Shown here: positions 36,730 through 44,209 of the stretch, piece by piece | Position numbering within the stretch: position 1 is the first letter of the stretch | Layout of the letters: every line of letters starts with the position of its first letter | Origin: JAUVXJ01 sp034411995 | Lineage (GTDB): Bacteria; Chloroflexota; Anaerolineae; UBA7937; B3-Chlor | Direction: 5' to 3' | NCBI GenBank assembly: GCA_034411995.1 | Contig: DAOUME010000004.1 | Coordinates: 1 to 64,000, forward strand | Length of the DNA stretch: 64,000 bases | Translations under genes and position numbers: made by a program | The notes under the pieces: generated by a model | Seen by the model: the letters and a program-made list of their open reading frames with translations, nothing else | The model's database searches: none | What the model was told of the DNA's origin: nothing

Positions 36730-37551
36730 GTGCTAGAGTCTGGTGTGGTCGCGCCCGTGAATGATTCCATAGGAGACCAGTCCAGCGACAAGGCTCCACC
36801 CGACGCCGGGAGCCTTGTGGAGAGGGGCATACTGACCGCACGTGCCCTCGACTTCCTGGAGCTCTGCCTCGCCTCCAGGCTGAATCTGGCTATCTCCGGC
36901 CCCTCCAGGAGTGGTAAGAGAGCGCTTCTCCATAGCCTTGTCCCCTACATGGCTGGCGATGGCCAGATCCTGGCCGTCCAGAACCCTGGCGAGCCTTCGC
37001 TGGAGCGTCCGGGAATAACCTCCCTCAGAGCCCACCTAGAATCCGAGGACGGCGGCCCTGGCATCAGCCGTCAATATCTTCTCAGCCTCGTGCCCAAGAT
37101 GCATCCGACGGGGCTCCTCCTCGACCGAGTCGAGGGCGCCGAGGCCGTGCTTCTGATACGACTCCTCCTCACGATGGACGGCGTGATGTTCTCCATCGTG
37201 GCCGAGTCTCCTGCGGATGCGCTTCTCACTCTGGAGAATCTGGCACGCGTTCACGGAGAGGGCGCGGAACCTGGCTTGGCAAGACACATTCTGTCGACCG
37301 CTCTCCAGTTGATCGTTCAGTTGGGTACGGTGCAGGACGGCGGTACCGCGGTGGTCAGCCTGACGGAAGTGGCCGAAGCAGAGGAGGACTGCCGCGTACT
37401 CCGTGAGATCTTTGCATACCGGGCGCCGGACCTACCAGAGGACGAGCAGACCGGGCCCGAGGAACACCTCCGTCCCACGGGCGTGAAACCGCTCTTCTTG
37501 GACAGAATAGAGACTCTGGGGATTCCGGTACCAGAGCACATCTTTCTCTGA
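36730..37551 (+). CDS. Orphan CpaF/TadA-like ATPase domain protein with altered motifs
   Basis: This 273-residue protein resembles the ATPase half of CpaF/TadA type II/IV secretion ATPases. The Walker A is GPSRSGKRALL. The later TGLLLDRVEGAEAVLLIRLL and MFSIVAESPADALLTLENLA align with the family's GEVRGGEAL and TIHANSPRDAL, but the Glu and His of those motifs are changed. A promoter-like TTGCGC-17-TAGAGT (36711-36739) overlaps the GTG at 36730, so the true start may be later, e.g. GTG 36757. No pilus genes are nearby. It could be a degenerate or repurposed ATPase. Confidence 0.6.
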   Translation: MLESGVVAPVNDSIGDQSSDKAPPDAGSLVERGILTARALDFLELCLASRLNLAISGPSRSGKRALLHSLVPYMAGDGQILAVQNPGEPSLERPGITSLRAHLESEDGGPGISRQYLLSLVPKMHPTGLLLDRVEGAEAVLLIRLLLTMDGVMFSIVAESPADALLTLENLARVHGEGAEPGLARHILSTALQLIVQLGTVQDGGTAVVSLTEVAEAEEDCRVLREIFAYRAPDLPEDEQTGPEEHLRPTGVKPLFLDRIETLGIPVPEHIFL

Positions 37552-37560
37552 CGGCGATGC

Positions 37561-37604
37561 AAAAAAGGAGCCGCTGCTCGTCGATCAGTAAACGGTGCGG
37601 CTCC
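37561..37604 (-). terminator. Hairpin terminator with T6 tail
   Basis: On the minus strand an 8-bp stem GGAGCCGC/GCGGCTCC with a 22-base loop (37567-37604) is followed directly by six T (37566-37561). It lies just past the stop of the 142-residue hypothetical gene and ends that operon. Confidence 0.75.
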
Positions 37605-37624
37605 CTCCCACAGGACCTTGTTCT

Positions 37625-38053
37625 CTACTCAAGGATAGGTCTTACACCATAGTGAGTCCGCATCTCGTGTCCCTGGAGGACCCGCAGTAGGGTCTTGGGA
37701 TCGCTCTTGCCCATTCTCTCGTGAATCTCCGTCACCGACATGGGGGTATCGCCGTCGGCGATCAGAATGCGGAAAACAGCCGTGGCCAGAGGCGTGGCAC
37801 GAGTCACGTATTCCTCTTTTCTGCTGCAACACTCACGAAGGCAGTACCTGAGGCCGTCCACGACGGTAACCTCTCCCGTGCTGGGGTCCACCCAATCGAT
37901 GTCCTGAGAATCCGAGTAGTTCTCGAATCTCGCGCTGCATTCGCTGCACAACTGGTCGCGGATGAGTAGCCTGATATCGCGACCTCGATCATTCCACCAG
38001 TCGTAATCCACGCGGAACTTGGTGTTGATGTCCGGCCGCACCAACTTCGTCAC
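37625..38053 (-). CDS. Conserved hypothetical protein with cysteine clusters and a winged-helix-like tail
   Basis: I do not recognise this 142-residue protein. An N-terminal FRVDYDWWNDRGRDIRL leads into CSEC (CxxC) and then YCLRECCSRK, six cysteines in total, which suggest metal binding. The C-terminal MSVTEIHERMGKSDPKTLLRVLQG looks like a helix-turn-helix. It lies 13 bases downstream of the 563-residue hypothetical gene, with a terminator after it, so the two form an operon. A regulatory or nucleic-acid-binding role is plausible but unproven. Confidence 0.6.
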   Translation of the reverse strand: MTKLVRPDINTKFRVDYDWWNDRGRDIRLLIRDQLCSECSARFENYSDSQDIDWVDPSTGEVTVVDGLRYCLRECCSRKEEYVTRATPLATAVFRILIADGDTPMSVTEIHERMGKSDPKTLLRVLQGHEMRTHYGVRPILE

Positions 38054-38066
38054 CGGTGCCTCCCCT

Positions 38067-39758
38067 CTAAGCCTTCGGACCGCGTGAGTCCAAAATGGCT
38101 TCGTCCCACGTCAACCTGATCCTGTTACTCTGTGCATCGCTCCTCCCGGGGTCATGCACGTAGTAGCCGTCTTCGTCAACGTAGAAACAAGGATACGGTT
38201 CCTGCTCGAAGATGGCTTCCAAGATCCTGGCTGGCAGAGGCCTCTCTATGTTGACAGCTACGTAGAGGTCGCTGAAACTTGCGCGGTAGACGATGCCAAG
38301 TCCGCGCAAGAGCTTCTCGCCGACGCGCTGGAAAGCGGTCTTCAGCAGCAGTGAGGTCACTTGCCTCTCGCTCTCGTCCAGCAGGCTCAGCGCCTCGAGA
38401 GCGCTGAAGCGTGATCTGGGCATACTCATCTCTTCGTCCAATTGGCATCTGAGGCTAAGCCTGCGAAAGACGGGTTTTCCCCCCTCTTCGTAGTCCAGCA
38501 TCTCCATCCTCGTGGCTGGTCCGGAGAGATAATCAAGCTCGTAGACGCCATCGGTTTCCGAAGAACGGGTGCGCCGCACCCGTATCGTTGCTCCAGGAGC
38601 AAGCTCGTGTGTTTCGAAGAATCTCCTCAGTTCCGCACTTCCCCACCACCCGAGCCGGCGGTCCGACGGATAATACACCACCACAGGGAAGTGCTCGGCC
38701 CCCGACACCGGACGCAAATGCAGTAGCGTGCAAGATTGGCCTTCGAGAAGAGGTTCGAGCAGCAGGTCTCTGGCGCCAGCATCGTACGGGAGGTGGCCCC
38801 AGCACCAATCGTAGAAAGTCAAGACGTGAGACCATTCCTTCTCCTGGCTAGGAGCTCGGCGTTCGAGGCCGCCGCCTGGCACTATCTCTACCACGTCGTC
38901 CAGAAGGTGACTAAGCGAGATATCTCGAGGACCCTGCCCGAAGCGCATACTCTTTGCCTCTGCCACTCTGGGCAAACACCAATCCGTCGTCGACTTGGTC
39001 CCCGCGAAGGTGAACCTCTCCTGCTTGTCCGAAGCGAGGGCATGATTGAGCGAGAACATCTGCACGGCCTGACTGGTCTCGGCGGGCGTCTCCAGCACGT
39101 CCATTATCTCCCGGGCGCCGGAGAACCCGGCCGCGAGATCCAGGACCGCTTCTGCCAGGTTGAGGTGTCCTTCCTGTATGGGCACCAGGAAACCTTTGAG
39201 GAACCATTCATTGCCGAATTCCACGAACTCCGGGCTCTCGCGCAGACCAACGAGCACCGCCGGTGTCACATAGGTCCCATATCTCTCGAACAGAGTTGCG
39301 GCCACGGAGTCCAGATCGTCCAGGCTGACGTCTTCATCCTGATTCACCTGAATGAAGTTCAACGCGTGGGGATGAGAAAGGCTGGAGGCGAACTCTCTCA
39401 CCTCACCGTCTCCTTGCATCCTCACCTGGATGACCTCAAACGGTTCGTAATCGGGGTGCCGCCCCGGGCGTACACCCACCACAGTGCCGACGGCATCTCC
39501 CAAGGCTGAGAATACGAGATTGTCGCCTTCCGCGTACGCCTCTCGGGGCTGATAGACTCGGCCCTTCGCCTCCCTGTCCTCCCAGGCGGCTTTCTCGTTC
39601 TCTACGCGCCTCTCCATCAACCGGCGGGTCAGAACGTCGACTGTTAAAGGAGCTTCCTCTTCGATCAGGAGTTCGGACAGATACTCCAAGTCTCCACTGA
39701 CTAACTCGAAATCCTGCCAGTATCTCAAGGTGAGGGTATCGAGTCGTATCTCGTTCAT
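38067..39758 (-). CDS. Large conserved hypothetical protein
   Basis: I cannot assign this 563-residue soluble protein. The N-terminal SELLIEEEAPLTVDVLTRRL looks like a winged-helix segment, followed by an SH3-like strand region (VFSALGDAVGTVVGVRPG). The middle and C-terminal parts have no motif I know, and end PYPCFYVDEDGYYVHDP. TTG 39785 opens the frame, but ATG 39758 is the better start, with GGAGG 12 bases upstream. It is the first gene of a two-gene operon with the cysteine-rich protein. Charge and length suggest a cytoplasmic regulator or nucleic-acid factor. Confidence 0.55.
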   Translation of the reverse strand: MNEIRLDTLTLRYWQDFELVSGDLEYLSELLIEEEAPLTVDVLTRRLMERRVENEKAAWEDREAKGRVYQPREAYAEGDNLVFSALGDAVGTVVGVRPGRHPDYEPFEVIQVRMQGDGEVREFASSLSHPHALNFIQVNQDEDVSLDDLDSVAATLFERYGTYVTPAVLVGLRESPEFVEFGNEWFLKGFLVPIQEGHLNLAEAVLDLAAGFSGAREIMDVLETPAETSQAVQMFSLNHALASDKQERFTFAGTKSTTDWCLPRVAEAKSMRFGQGPRDISLSHLLDDVVEIVPGGGLERRAPSQEKEWSHVLTFYDWCWGHLPYDAGARDLLLEPLLEGQSCTLLHLRPVSGAEHFPVVVYYPSDRRLGWWGSAELRRFFETHELAPGATIRVRRTRSSETDGVYELDYLSGPATRMEMLDYEEGGKPVFRRLSLRCQLDEEMSMPRSRFSALEALSLLDESERQVTSLLLKTAFQRVGEKLLRGLGIVYRASFSDLYVAVNIERPLPARILEAIFEQEPYPCFYVDEDGYYVHDPGRSDAQSNRIRLTWDEAILDSRGPKA

Positions 39759-39834
39759 GACTGTCCAGCGCCTCCGAGCACGCAACGCTCTGTAACCTCA
39801 TAGATTATACCACCCTCTTGGACCGATGTAAAGC

Positions 39835-39863
39835 TGGACAATCCCCTCCAAAGCGTGTATGAT
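39835..39863 (+). promoter_or_regulatory. Promoter for rpsT
   Basis: TGGACA (39835-39840), 17-bp spacer, TATGAT (39858-39863) with an extended TG. It lies just after the divergent hypothetical gene. Confidence 0.72.
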
Positions 39864-39900
39864 GAGAGTGTGGACAAATCGGCCGAAAGGAGCATAGCGG

Positions 39901-40179
39901 TTGCCAGCAACAGAGTCTGCCAAGAAGAGACTAAGACAGAACGAGAAGCGGAGACTGCATAACCGGCTCTACCGTTCTCGCGCTCGAACCTACGTCAAGC
40001 GCACCAACGAGTTGATCGGTGAGGGTAGTTGGGACGAAGCCGCCCTGGTCGCACAACTGGCTGGGGGTGCGCTCGACAAGGCCGCCCAGAAAGGCGTGCT
40101 GCACAAGAGGAACGCATCTCGCAGGAAGGCGAGGCTCTACAGGCGACTACAACGGGCGCGCTCCGAGGCGGGAGAGTAG
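39901..40179 (+). CDS. rpsT: 30S ribosomal protein S20
   Basis: This 92-residue very basic protein binds 16S rRNA in the small subunit. The N-terminal ATESAKKRLRQNEKRRLHNRLYRSRAR (read as AKKRLRQNEKRRLHN) and the C-terminal GVLHKRNASRRKARL are characteristic. The start is TTG at 39901 with AAAGGAG at 39886-39892, which decides it. It is monocistronic. Confidence 0.93.
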   Translation: MPATESAKKRLRQNEKRRLHNRLYRSRARTYVKRTNELIGEGSWDEAALVAQLAGGALDKAAQKGVLHKRNASRRKARLYRRLQRARSEAGE

Positions 40180-40446
40180 TCGCGTACTGAGGCTGAGGCC
40201 TTCCTGTCGCTCAGTTCTGTTCGGTGAAGGGCATCGCTGGTCCAATGGCGATGTCTTTTGCTTCGCGGGGTTGGAGACGGGCCGGTCGTCCGACCCATCC
40301 CGGGCGTCGCTATAGCGGGGAACAGGCTGTTCACGCGAGGCACAGTGGCACGCGATGGCGGAGGGCCTGCGCTCTATGGCCTTCTCTGACCCCGCTGGTG
40401 CACCGAAGATGCTCGTCGGGCCGATGACCTGATGCGGAACGCAGGA

Positions 40447-41634
40447 TCAGTACCAGTAGAAGGTGCGCGTCTCGCTCTGATGGCTGATAGGCTCGCTGAC
40501 GGGGCTGCCCTCAGCCTCAGTCTCGACCAGGCGGACGACGGTAAGCTGCCATTGGATGAGGTGCGACTCAGCGTCCTCGGGCGGGCGCAACTCCAGGGAC
40601 ACACGGTATGAGTTGGCCTTGGTGAACTCCGTAACCAGCTCCCCTTCGGCTCCCTCGACGGCCGCTGATCGGATGGAGATCGAGTACCATTCGTCCTCGC
40701 CCAGCAACCCCACGGACAACCAGTTCAGCAGGATTGGCACCTCAGCTTCTTGCTCACGGAAGACCCATCCGTCTGGTGGTCCCAGCAGGGTGGGATCAGG
40801 ATAGATGAGCTGCGAGAGGACGGTGGGCGTGGGTGGGCCTCCGATCCCTGGCGTCTCCGTGGAAGAGATACGTCCAGGTATTTGCAGAGTCTGACCCTCC
40901 CGTATGGAATCGGGATTGACTATGCCGTTGGCCTCCATGAGCTCGTCCAGAGTCACGTCGAAGCGGCTGGCGATCTCTGATAGACTATCTCCTGACTGCA
41001 CTACGTAAGTCGTCGGTTCCGGCTGCGGCGAGGCGCCGGACACAGGCGTCTCTGAGACCTGCGGATTGGCGCCAGGCGAGGGCGTTTCCACCGGAATGAC
41101 CAGCTCCTGTCCGATCTGTATCATGTGATTGGGGAGATCGTTCGCCGCCATGATCGCTTCCACCGGGACGCCAAACTGAGCGGCGATGAGACTGAGGGTG
41201 TCACCGCTCTGCACGATGTACGTAGTGACTTCCGGAGTGGCGGTCTCGGTCGGAGCCAAGGTGGGAGTGGACGTTGCCGTAGGAGTGAAAGTGGGAGTCG
41301 AGGTGAGCGTCGGGCTTGGAGTGGGGGTGTGGTAGGTGCCGAACTGTAGCGCTCTCCACGGCTTGACGAACCACAACGCCACCAGCAACACCACGGCTGC
41401 CACAGCACCGAGCAGGGGCGCGGGGGGAACCATGGACAGAGACACCTGGGGCAGGAAGCTTCTCCCCCCCCGGAGGGGTGCTCCGCACATCAAGCACGTT
41501 TTCGCTCCCTCGGCGACCCTGGCCCTGCATTCAGGGCAGCGCCGCGCAAGCTGCTTGACCTGCACGCGGTAGCCACAAGCCGGACACCTCCCGCGGCCCC
41601 CCCTGAAGGTGGCGCCGCAATTCGGACACTTCAC
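40447..41634 (-). CDS. Zinc-ribbon, membrane-anchored double-LysM protein with FN3-like C-terminus
   Basis: From GTG 41634 this 395-residue protein has two zinc ribbons (CPNCG...CPACG; CPEC...CLMCG), one membrane helix near 70-90, a Thr/Pro linker, two LysM domains (YIVQSGDTLSLIAAQFGV; YVVQSGDSLSEIASRFDV) and a C-terminal FN3-like domain. LysM binds peptidoglycan. The frame is open to 41709, but the promoter's -10 lies at 41678-41683, so the earlier codons cannot be translated; GTG 41634 has GAGGGAG 9 bases upstream. The C-terminal domain resembles that of the 14433 protein. Confidence 0.72.
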   Translation of the reverse strand: MKCPNCGATFRGGRGRCPACGYRVQVKQLARRCPECRARVAEGAKTCLMCGAPLRGGRSFLPQVSLSMVPPAPLLGAVAAVVLLVALWFVKPWRALQFGTYHTPTPSPTLTSTPTFTPTATSTPTLAPTETATPEVTTYIVQSGDTLSLIAAQFGVPVEAIMAANDLPNHMIQIGQELVIPVETPSPGANPQVSETPVSGASPQPEPTTYVVQSGDSLSEIASRFDVTLDELMEANGIVNPDSIREGQTLQIPGRISSTETPGIGGPPTPTVLSQLIYPDPTLLGPPDGWVFREQEAEVPILLNWLSVGLLGEDEWYSISIRSAAVEGAEGELVTEFTKANSYRVSLELRPPEDAESHLIQWQLTVVRLVETEAEGSPVSEPISHQSETRTFYWY

Positions 41635-41677
41635 GGTCGGGTTCTCCCTCAGAGACTTCTCTGTGATAAACAGCGAC

Positions 41678-41706
41678 ATTATACCAGACCCACTGTCCAC
41701 TGGCAA
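41678..41706 (-). promoter_or_regulatory. Promoter for the LysM protein gene
   Basis: Minus strand TTGCCA (41706-41701), 17-bp spacer, perfect TATAAT (41683-41678). It overlaps a possible upstream ATG at 41679, making the downstream GTG 41634 the likely start. Confidence 0.7.
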
Positions 41707-41717
41707 CAAGGCAATGG

Positions 41718-41746
41718 TTGACTATGGGGGATAACGTGTGTAGAAT
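41718..41746 (+). promoter_or_regulatory. Promoter for the three-gene membrane/surface operon
   Basis: TTGACT (41718-41723), 17-bp spacer, TAGAAT (41741-41746), 33 bases before ATG 41779. Divergent from the LysM gene promoter. Confidence 0.68.
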
Positions 41747-41778
41747 ATTGGGCGCACGTTATCCAGAGGAGGGGGACG

Positions 41779-42069
41779 ATGCCCCTGGAGGCAGTAGTCA
41801 TTGGACGCGACCTGGCACTAGTTCTGCTCATGGCCGAGGCCACCGTGCTCGCAGTGCCTCTCGTGATTGTCCCCTTCTTCGCCATCAGGTACTTGCGACG
41901 CTTCAAGCCCCCAGTCCGGTCAACCCTCCGCCACATACGACAGACAACCGGGGAGGTAGAGAAGGCGACGAAGCTCGTCTCGTCGATGGCTGTGCAGCCC
42001 TTCCTGTGGGCAGCAGCCGCCACGGAAGGGCTCAAGGGGGCGCTGCGCTATCTGGCGAAACGGAGGTGA
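41779..42069 (+). CDS. Small single-pass membrane protein
   Basis: This 96-residue protein has one long hydrophobic helix (about 14-36) followed by a basic loop and a C-terminal amphipathic part (TGEVEKATKLVSSMAVQPFLWAAAA). The arrangement recalls DUF948-like proteins. No function is known. It is four bases upstream of the next small membrane gene and in an operon with the Thr/Pro-rich protein. Confidence 0.6.
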   Translation: MPLEAVVIGRDLALVLLMAEATVLAVPLVIVPFFAIRYLRRFKPPVRSTLRHIRQTTGEVEKATKLVSSMAVQPFLWAAAATEGLKGALRYLAKRR

Positions 42070-42072
42070 GTG

Positions 42073-42303
42073 GTGGAGAGAAGGAGTTGGAGCCCGGGCA
42101 TCGTGTTGGGAATCGTGCTCGGAGCCTCTCTGGGCGCACTGGCAGCTATCGCCCTTCTTCGCCGGCGGAGGCGAGGAACCGAACTACGCCTGACCGACAT
42201 CCCGTGGCGGGATGTGATGACCCTTGTTGGTCCCATCGTCATGCTGGTACGCCGTCTCGTTGAGCTGAGCAGGAGAGAGTGGATCGAACGTGACGTGCCA
42301 TGA
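42073..42303 (+). CDS. Small single-pass membrane protein
   Basis: This 76-residue protein has one hydrophobic helix (IVLGIVLGASLGALAAIALL, about 10-29), an arginine-rich stop-transfer segment and a C-terminal half that could be amphipathic. The start is GTG, with GGAGG 6 bases before 42073; GTG 42070 is an alternative. Its stop overlaps the next start (ATGA at 42300), showing coupling to the Thr/Pro-rich protein. Function unknown. Confidence 0.55.
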   Translation: MERRSWSPGIVLGIVLGASLGALAAIALLRRRRRGTELRLTDIPWRDVMTLVGPIVMLVRRLVELSRREWIERDVP

Positions 42304-44015
42304 GGAAGCTCAGCGCAGAGTCGTGGGTGATCATCGTAGTCTCGCTGGCCATCCTGAACTTCTTCGTCTTCGGAATCTTCATCGTACTGGTGATCTATAC
42401 CGTACCGCCGGGTGGCCCACTCAGGATAGCGGCGGTCGACACTGCTCAGCCGTCCGCCACTATGGAGTCGGTCGCCCTCCCATCGCCTACTCTGGGTCTG
42501 GTACCTACCTTCACTCCTATCTTCGTGACCCCAACTCCGCTGTCTCACGGCACGACCGCTCCGCCAGAGGCCGGGACGTTCACTCCCTCGGCGACCTGGA
42601 CGCAGAGCCCCACCCCGACGAGCACACCTAGTTCCACGGGCACCCATACGCGCACCAGGACCCCAACACCGACGCCTTCTTACACGGCCACGGCCACCGC
42701 CACCGAGACACATACACCAACGTCGACGCGAACCAGCACGGCCACAGCTACCGCTACGGCGACTGCGACCCATTCCACAACCCCCAGCCGAACGCCGACA
42801 CTGGTCGTGGCGGCGACCCCCTCACACACCGCCACACCCACACACAGCAGGACGCCTACCGCTACCCACTCGACGACGAGCACCGCTTCTCCCACGTACA
42901 CCCACACCCCTACGAGCACTCCCTCGCCCAGCCGCACCAGCACCGGTACAGCGACCGCCAGTGCGACGCGGACTGCGACTGCTACTTCCAGTCCCACGGT
43001 GCTCACAGCTACGGGAACGGCGGAGTCCACTGAAGAACTGCCGGAACCAGTATCCAGACCTCGCCCTGCCGCGCCCGTGAACGTCGCGGGGGCGAGTGAA
43101 GGGGCTGATCAGATCGACATCGTGTGGGATCCGCCCGCCAATGTGCCAGGTACCATCTACCGCATATACTGGGACATGGGATCGGGCTACAACATGTACT
43201 CCTTGCGAACCAGCGTCCCTGATGCAGGGTTCAGCGACAAAGGGCTAGCACCTTCCACGACCTACCGCTATCTGATCACCAGTTACGATGGCGAGCTTGA
43301 GTCCAGCCCCGCAGGCGTGGCCGTGCAGACGCACTCCTGGCTGCATCTTCCTCTGGAGAAGCTCATCGAAGATGGGGGCACCCGCGCCGTGGCGCGAGAT
43401 ACGGCCACGCCACGGTCGACGGCGTCCGCTGCGGCTGCGGCACCGCAGCCCTCGGAGGTAATTCTGGGCCTCATGGGGACCAACGACTATATGGACGACC
43501 TGGGCCAGTTGCGCCTCATCGGCGAGGTTCACAATGACCTGGCGGGCAACGTCGATCAGATCCGCGTGAGCGTCACCTTCTACGACGAGGCCGGCAACGT
43601 GCTGCAGACGACCACGGCTTCCAGCTTGCTGGACCTCTTGACTCCCGGACAGAGGAGCCCGTTCGTTTTCGTCTGGGAGAACCCTGGCGACTGGAAGAGA
43701 TACAGCCTGCGAGCGACGGGGCGCCTCACCACGGAGCGGCCGAAGGAGGGCCTGACTCTCGTGCACAGCTACGCCCGGCTCGACGACAACGGTCTCTACC
43801 ATGTAGTCGGCACCATCAAGAACGACGGACTAGCGACCGCGTACTACGTGAGGGCCGTGGTCTGTCTGTACGACTCGTTTGGAAAGATCTCCAATGCCGG
43901 TTTCGCGTACGCCACTCCATCTCGCATCCCGCCGGGAAGGACGGCCTCGTTCGATGCTGTGTTCGAGTATTATCCCTACCTGGCGGAGCCCGTGGTGCAG
44001 ATAGCTCACAGGTGA
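42300..44015 (+). CDS. Membrane-anchored Thr/Pro-rich surface protein with FN3 and FxLYD domains
   Basis: This 571-residue protein has an N-terminal membrane helix (about 9-32), a long Thr/Pro/Ser-rich stretch (about 60-250) that is a low-complexity spacer, then an FN3-like domain (VAGASEGADQIDIVWDPP...TTYRYLITSYDG) and one or two FxLYD domains (RLIGEVHNDLAGNVDQIRV; YHVVGTIKNDGLATAYYVR). These point to an outside-facing protein on a stalk. Target unknown. It is coupled to the preceding small membrane gene by a 4-base overlap. The stalk may be a substrate for O-glycosylation, e.g. by the GT39-like enzymes. Confidence 0.72.
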   Translation: MRKLSAESWVIIVVSLAILNFFVFGIFIVLVIYTVPPGGPLRIAAVDTAQPSATMESVALPSPTLGLVPTFTPIFVTPTPLSHGTTAPPEAGTFTPSATWTQSPTPTSTPSSTGTHTRTRTPTPTPSYTATATATETHTPTSTRTSTATATATATATHSTTPSRTPTLVVAATPSHTATPTHSRTPTATHSTTSTASPTYTHTPTSTPSPSRTSTGTATASATRTATATSSPTVLTATGTAESTEELPEPVSRPRPAAPVNVAGASEGADQIDIVWDPPANVPGTIYRIYWDMGSGYNMYSLRTSVPDAGFSDKGLAPSTTYRYLITSYDGELESSPAGVAVQTHSWLHLPLEKLIEDGGTRAVARDTATPRSTASAAAAAPQPSEVILGLMGTNDYMDDLGQLRLIGEVHNDLAGNVDQIRVSVTFYDEAGNVLQTTTASSLLDLLTPGQRSPFVFVWENPGDWKRYSLRATGRLTTERPKEGLTLVHSYARLDDNGLYHVVGTIKNDGLATAYYVRAVVCLYDSFGKISNAGFAYATPSRIPPGRTASFDAVFEYYPYLAEPVVQIAHR

Positions 44016-44120
44016 TGGGATGCCCAACACTCCTGGCAGTCGGGAGGAGGTTGGTGGCTTGCCCTGGTCCTGGCATGTAGCGGTCGCGCGTTGACCGTTC
44101 CCACCTACCGGAGGAGTGAT

Positions 44121-44149
44121 TGACAAAGGCCTGTCCGCTGCCTATAATA
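44121..44149 (+). promoter_or_regulatory. Consensus sigma-70 promoter for the GltD-like gene
   Basis: Perfect TTGACA (44121-44126), 17-bp spacer, perfect TATAAT (44144-44149). The best promoter in the window, so strong unless repressed. Confidence 0.85.
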
Positions 44150-44209
44150 GCGGCCGGTGCCTGGTCAACCTGGAAAATCGCCTGAGGAGTACGACGTGAG
44201 GAGGTCGTC

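Noticed and set aside
40180..40446. Intergenic stretch after rpsT considered for a small gene or RNA
   Set aside because: Only short frames without ribosome sites, and a weak imperfect inverted repeat; nothing supportable.
42600..43030. Repetitive sequence considered as a CRISPR or minisatellite array
   Set aside because: There is no constant repeat with unique spacers; it is codon-level Thr/Pro repetition in an open frame.
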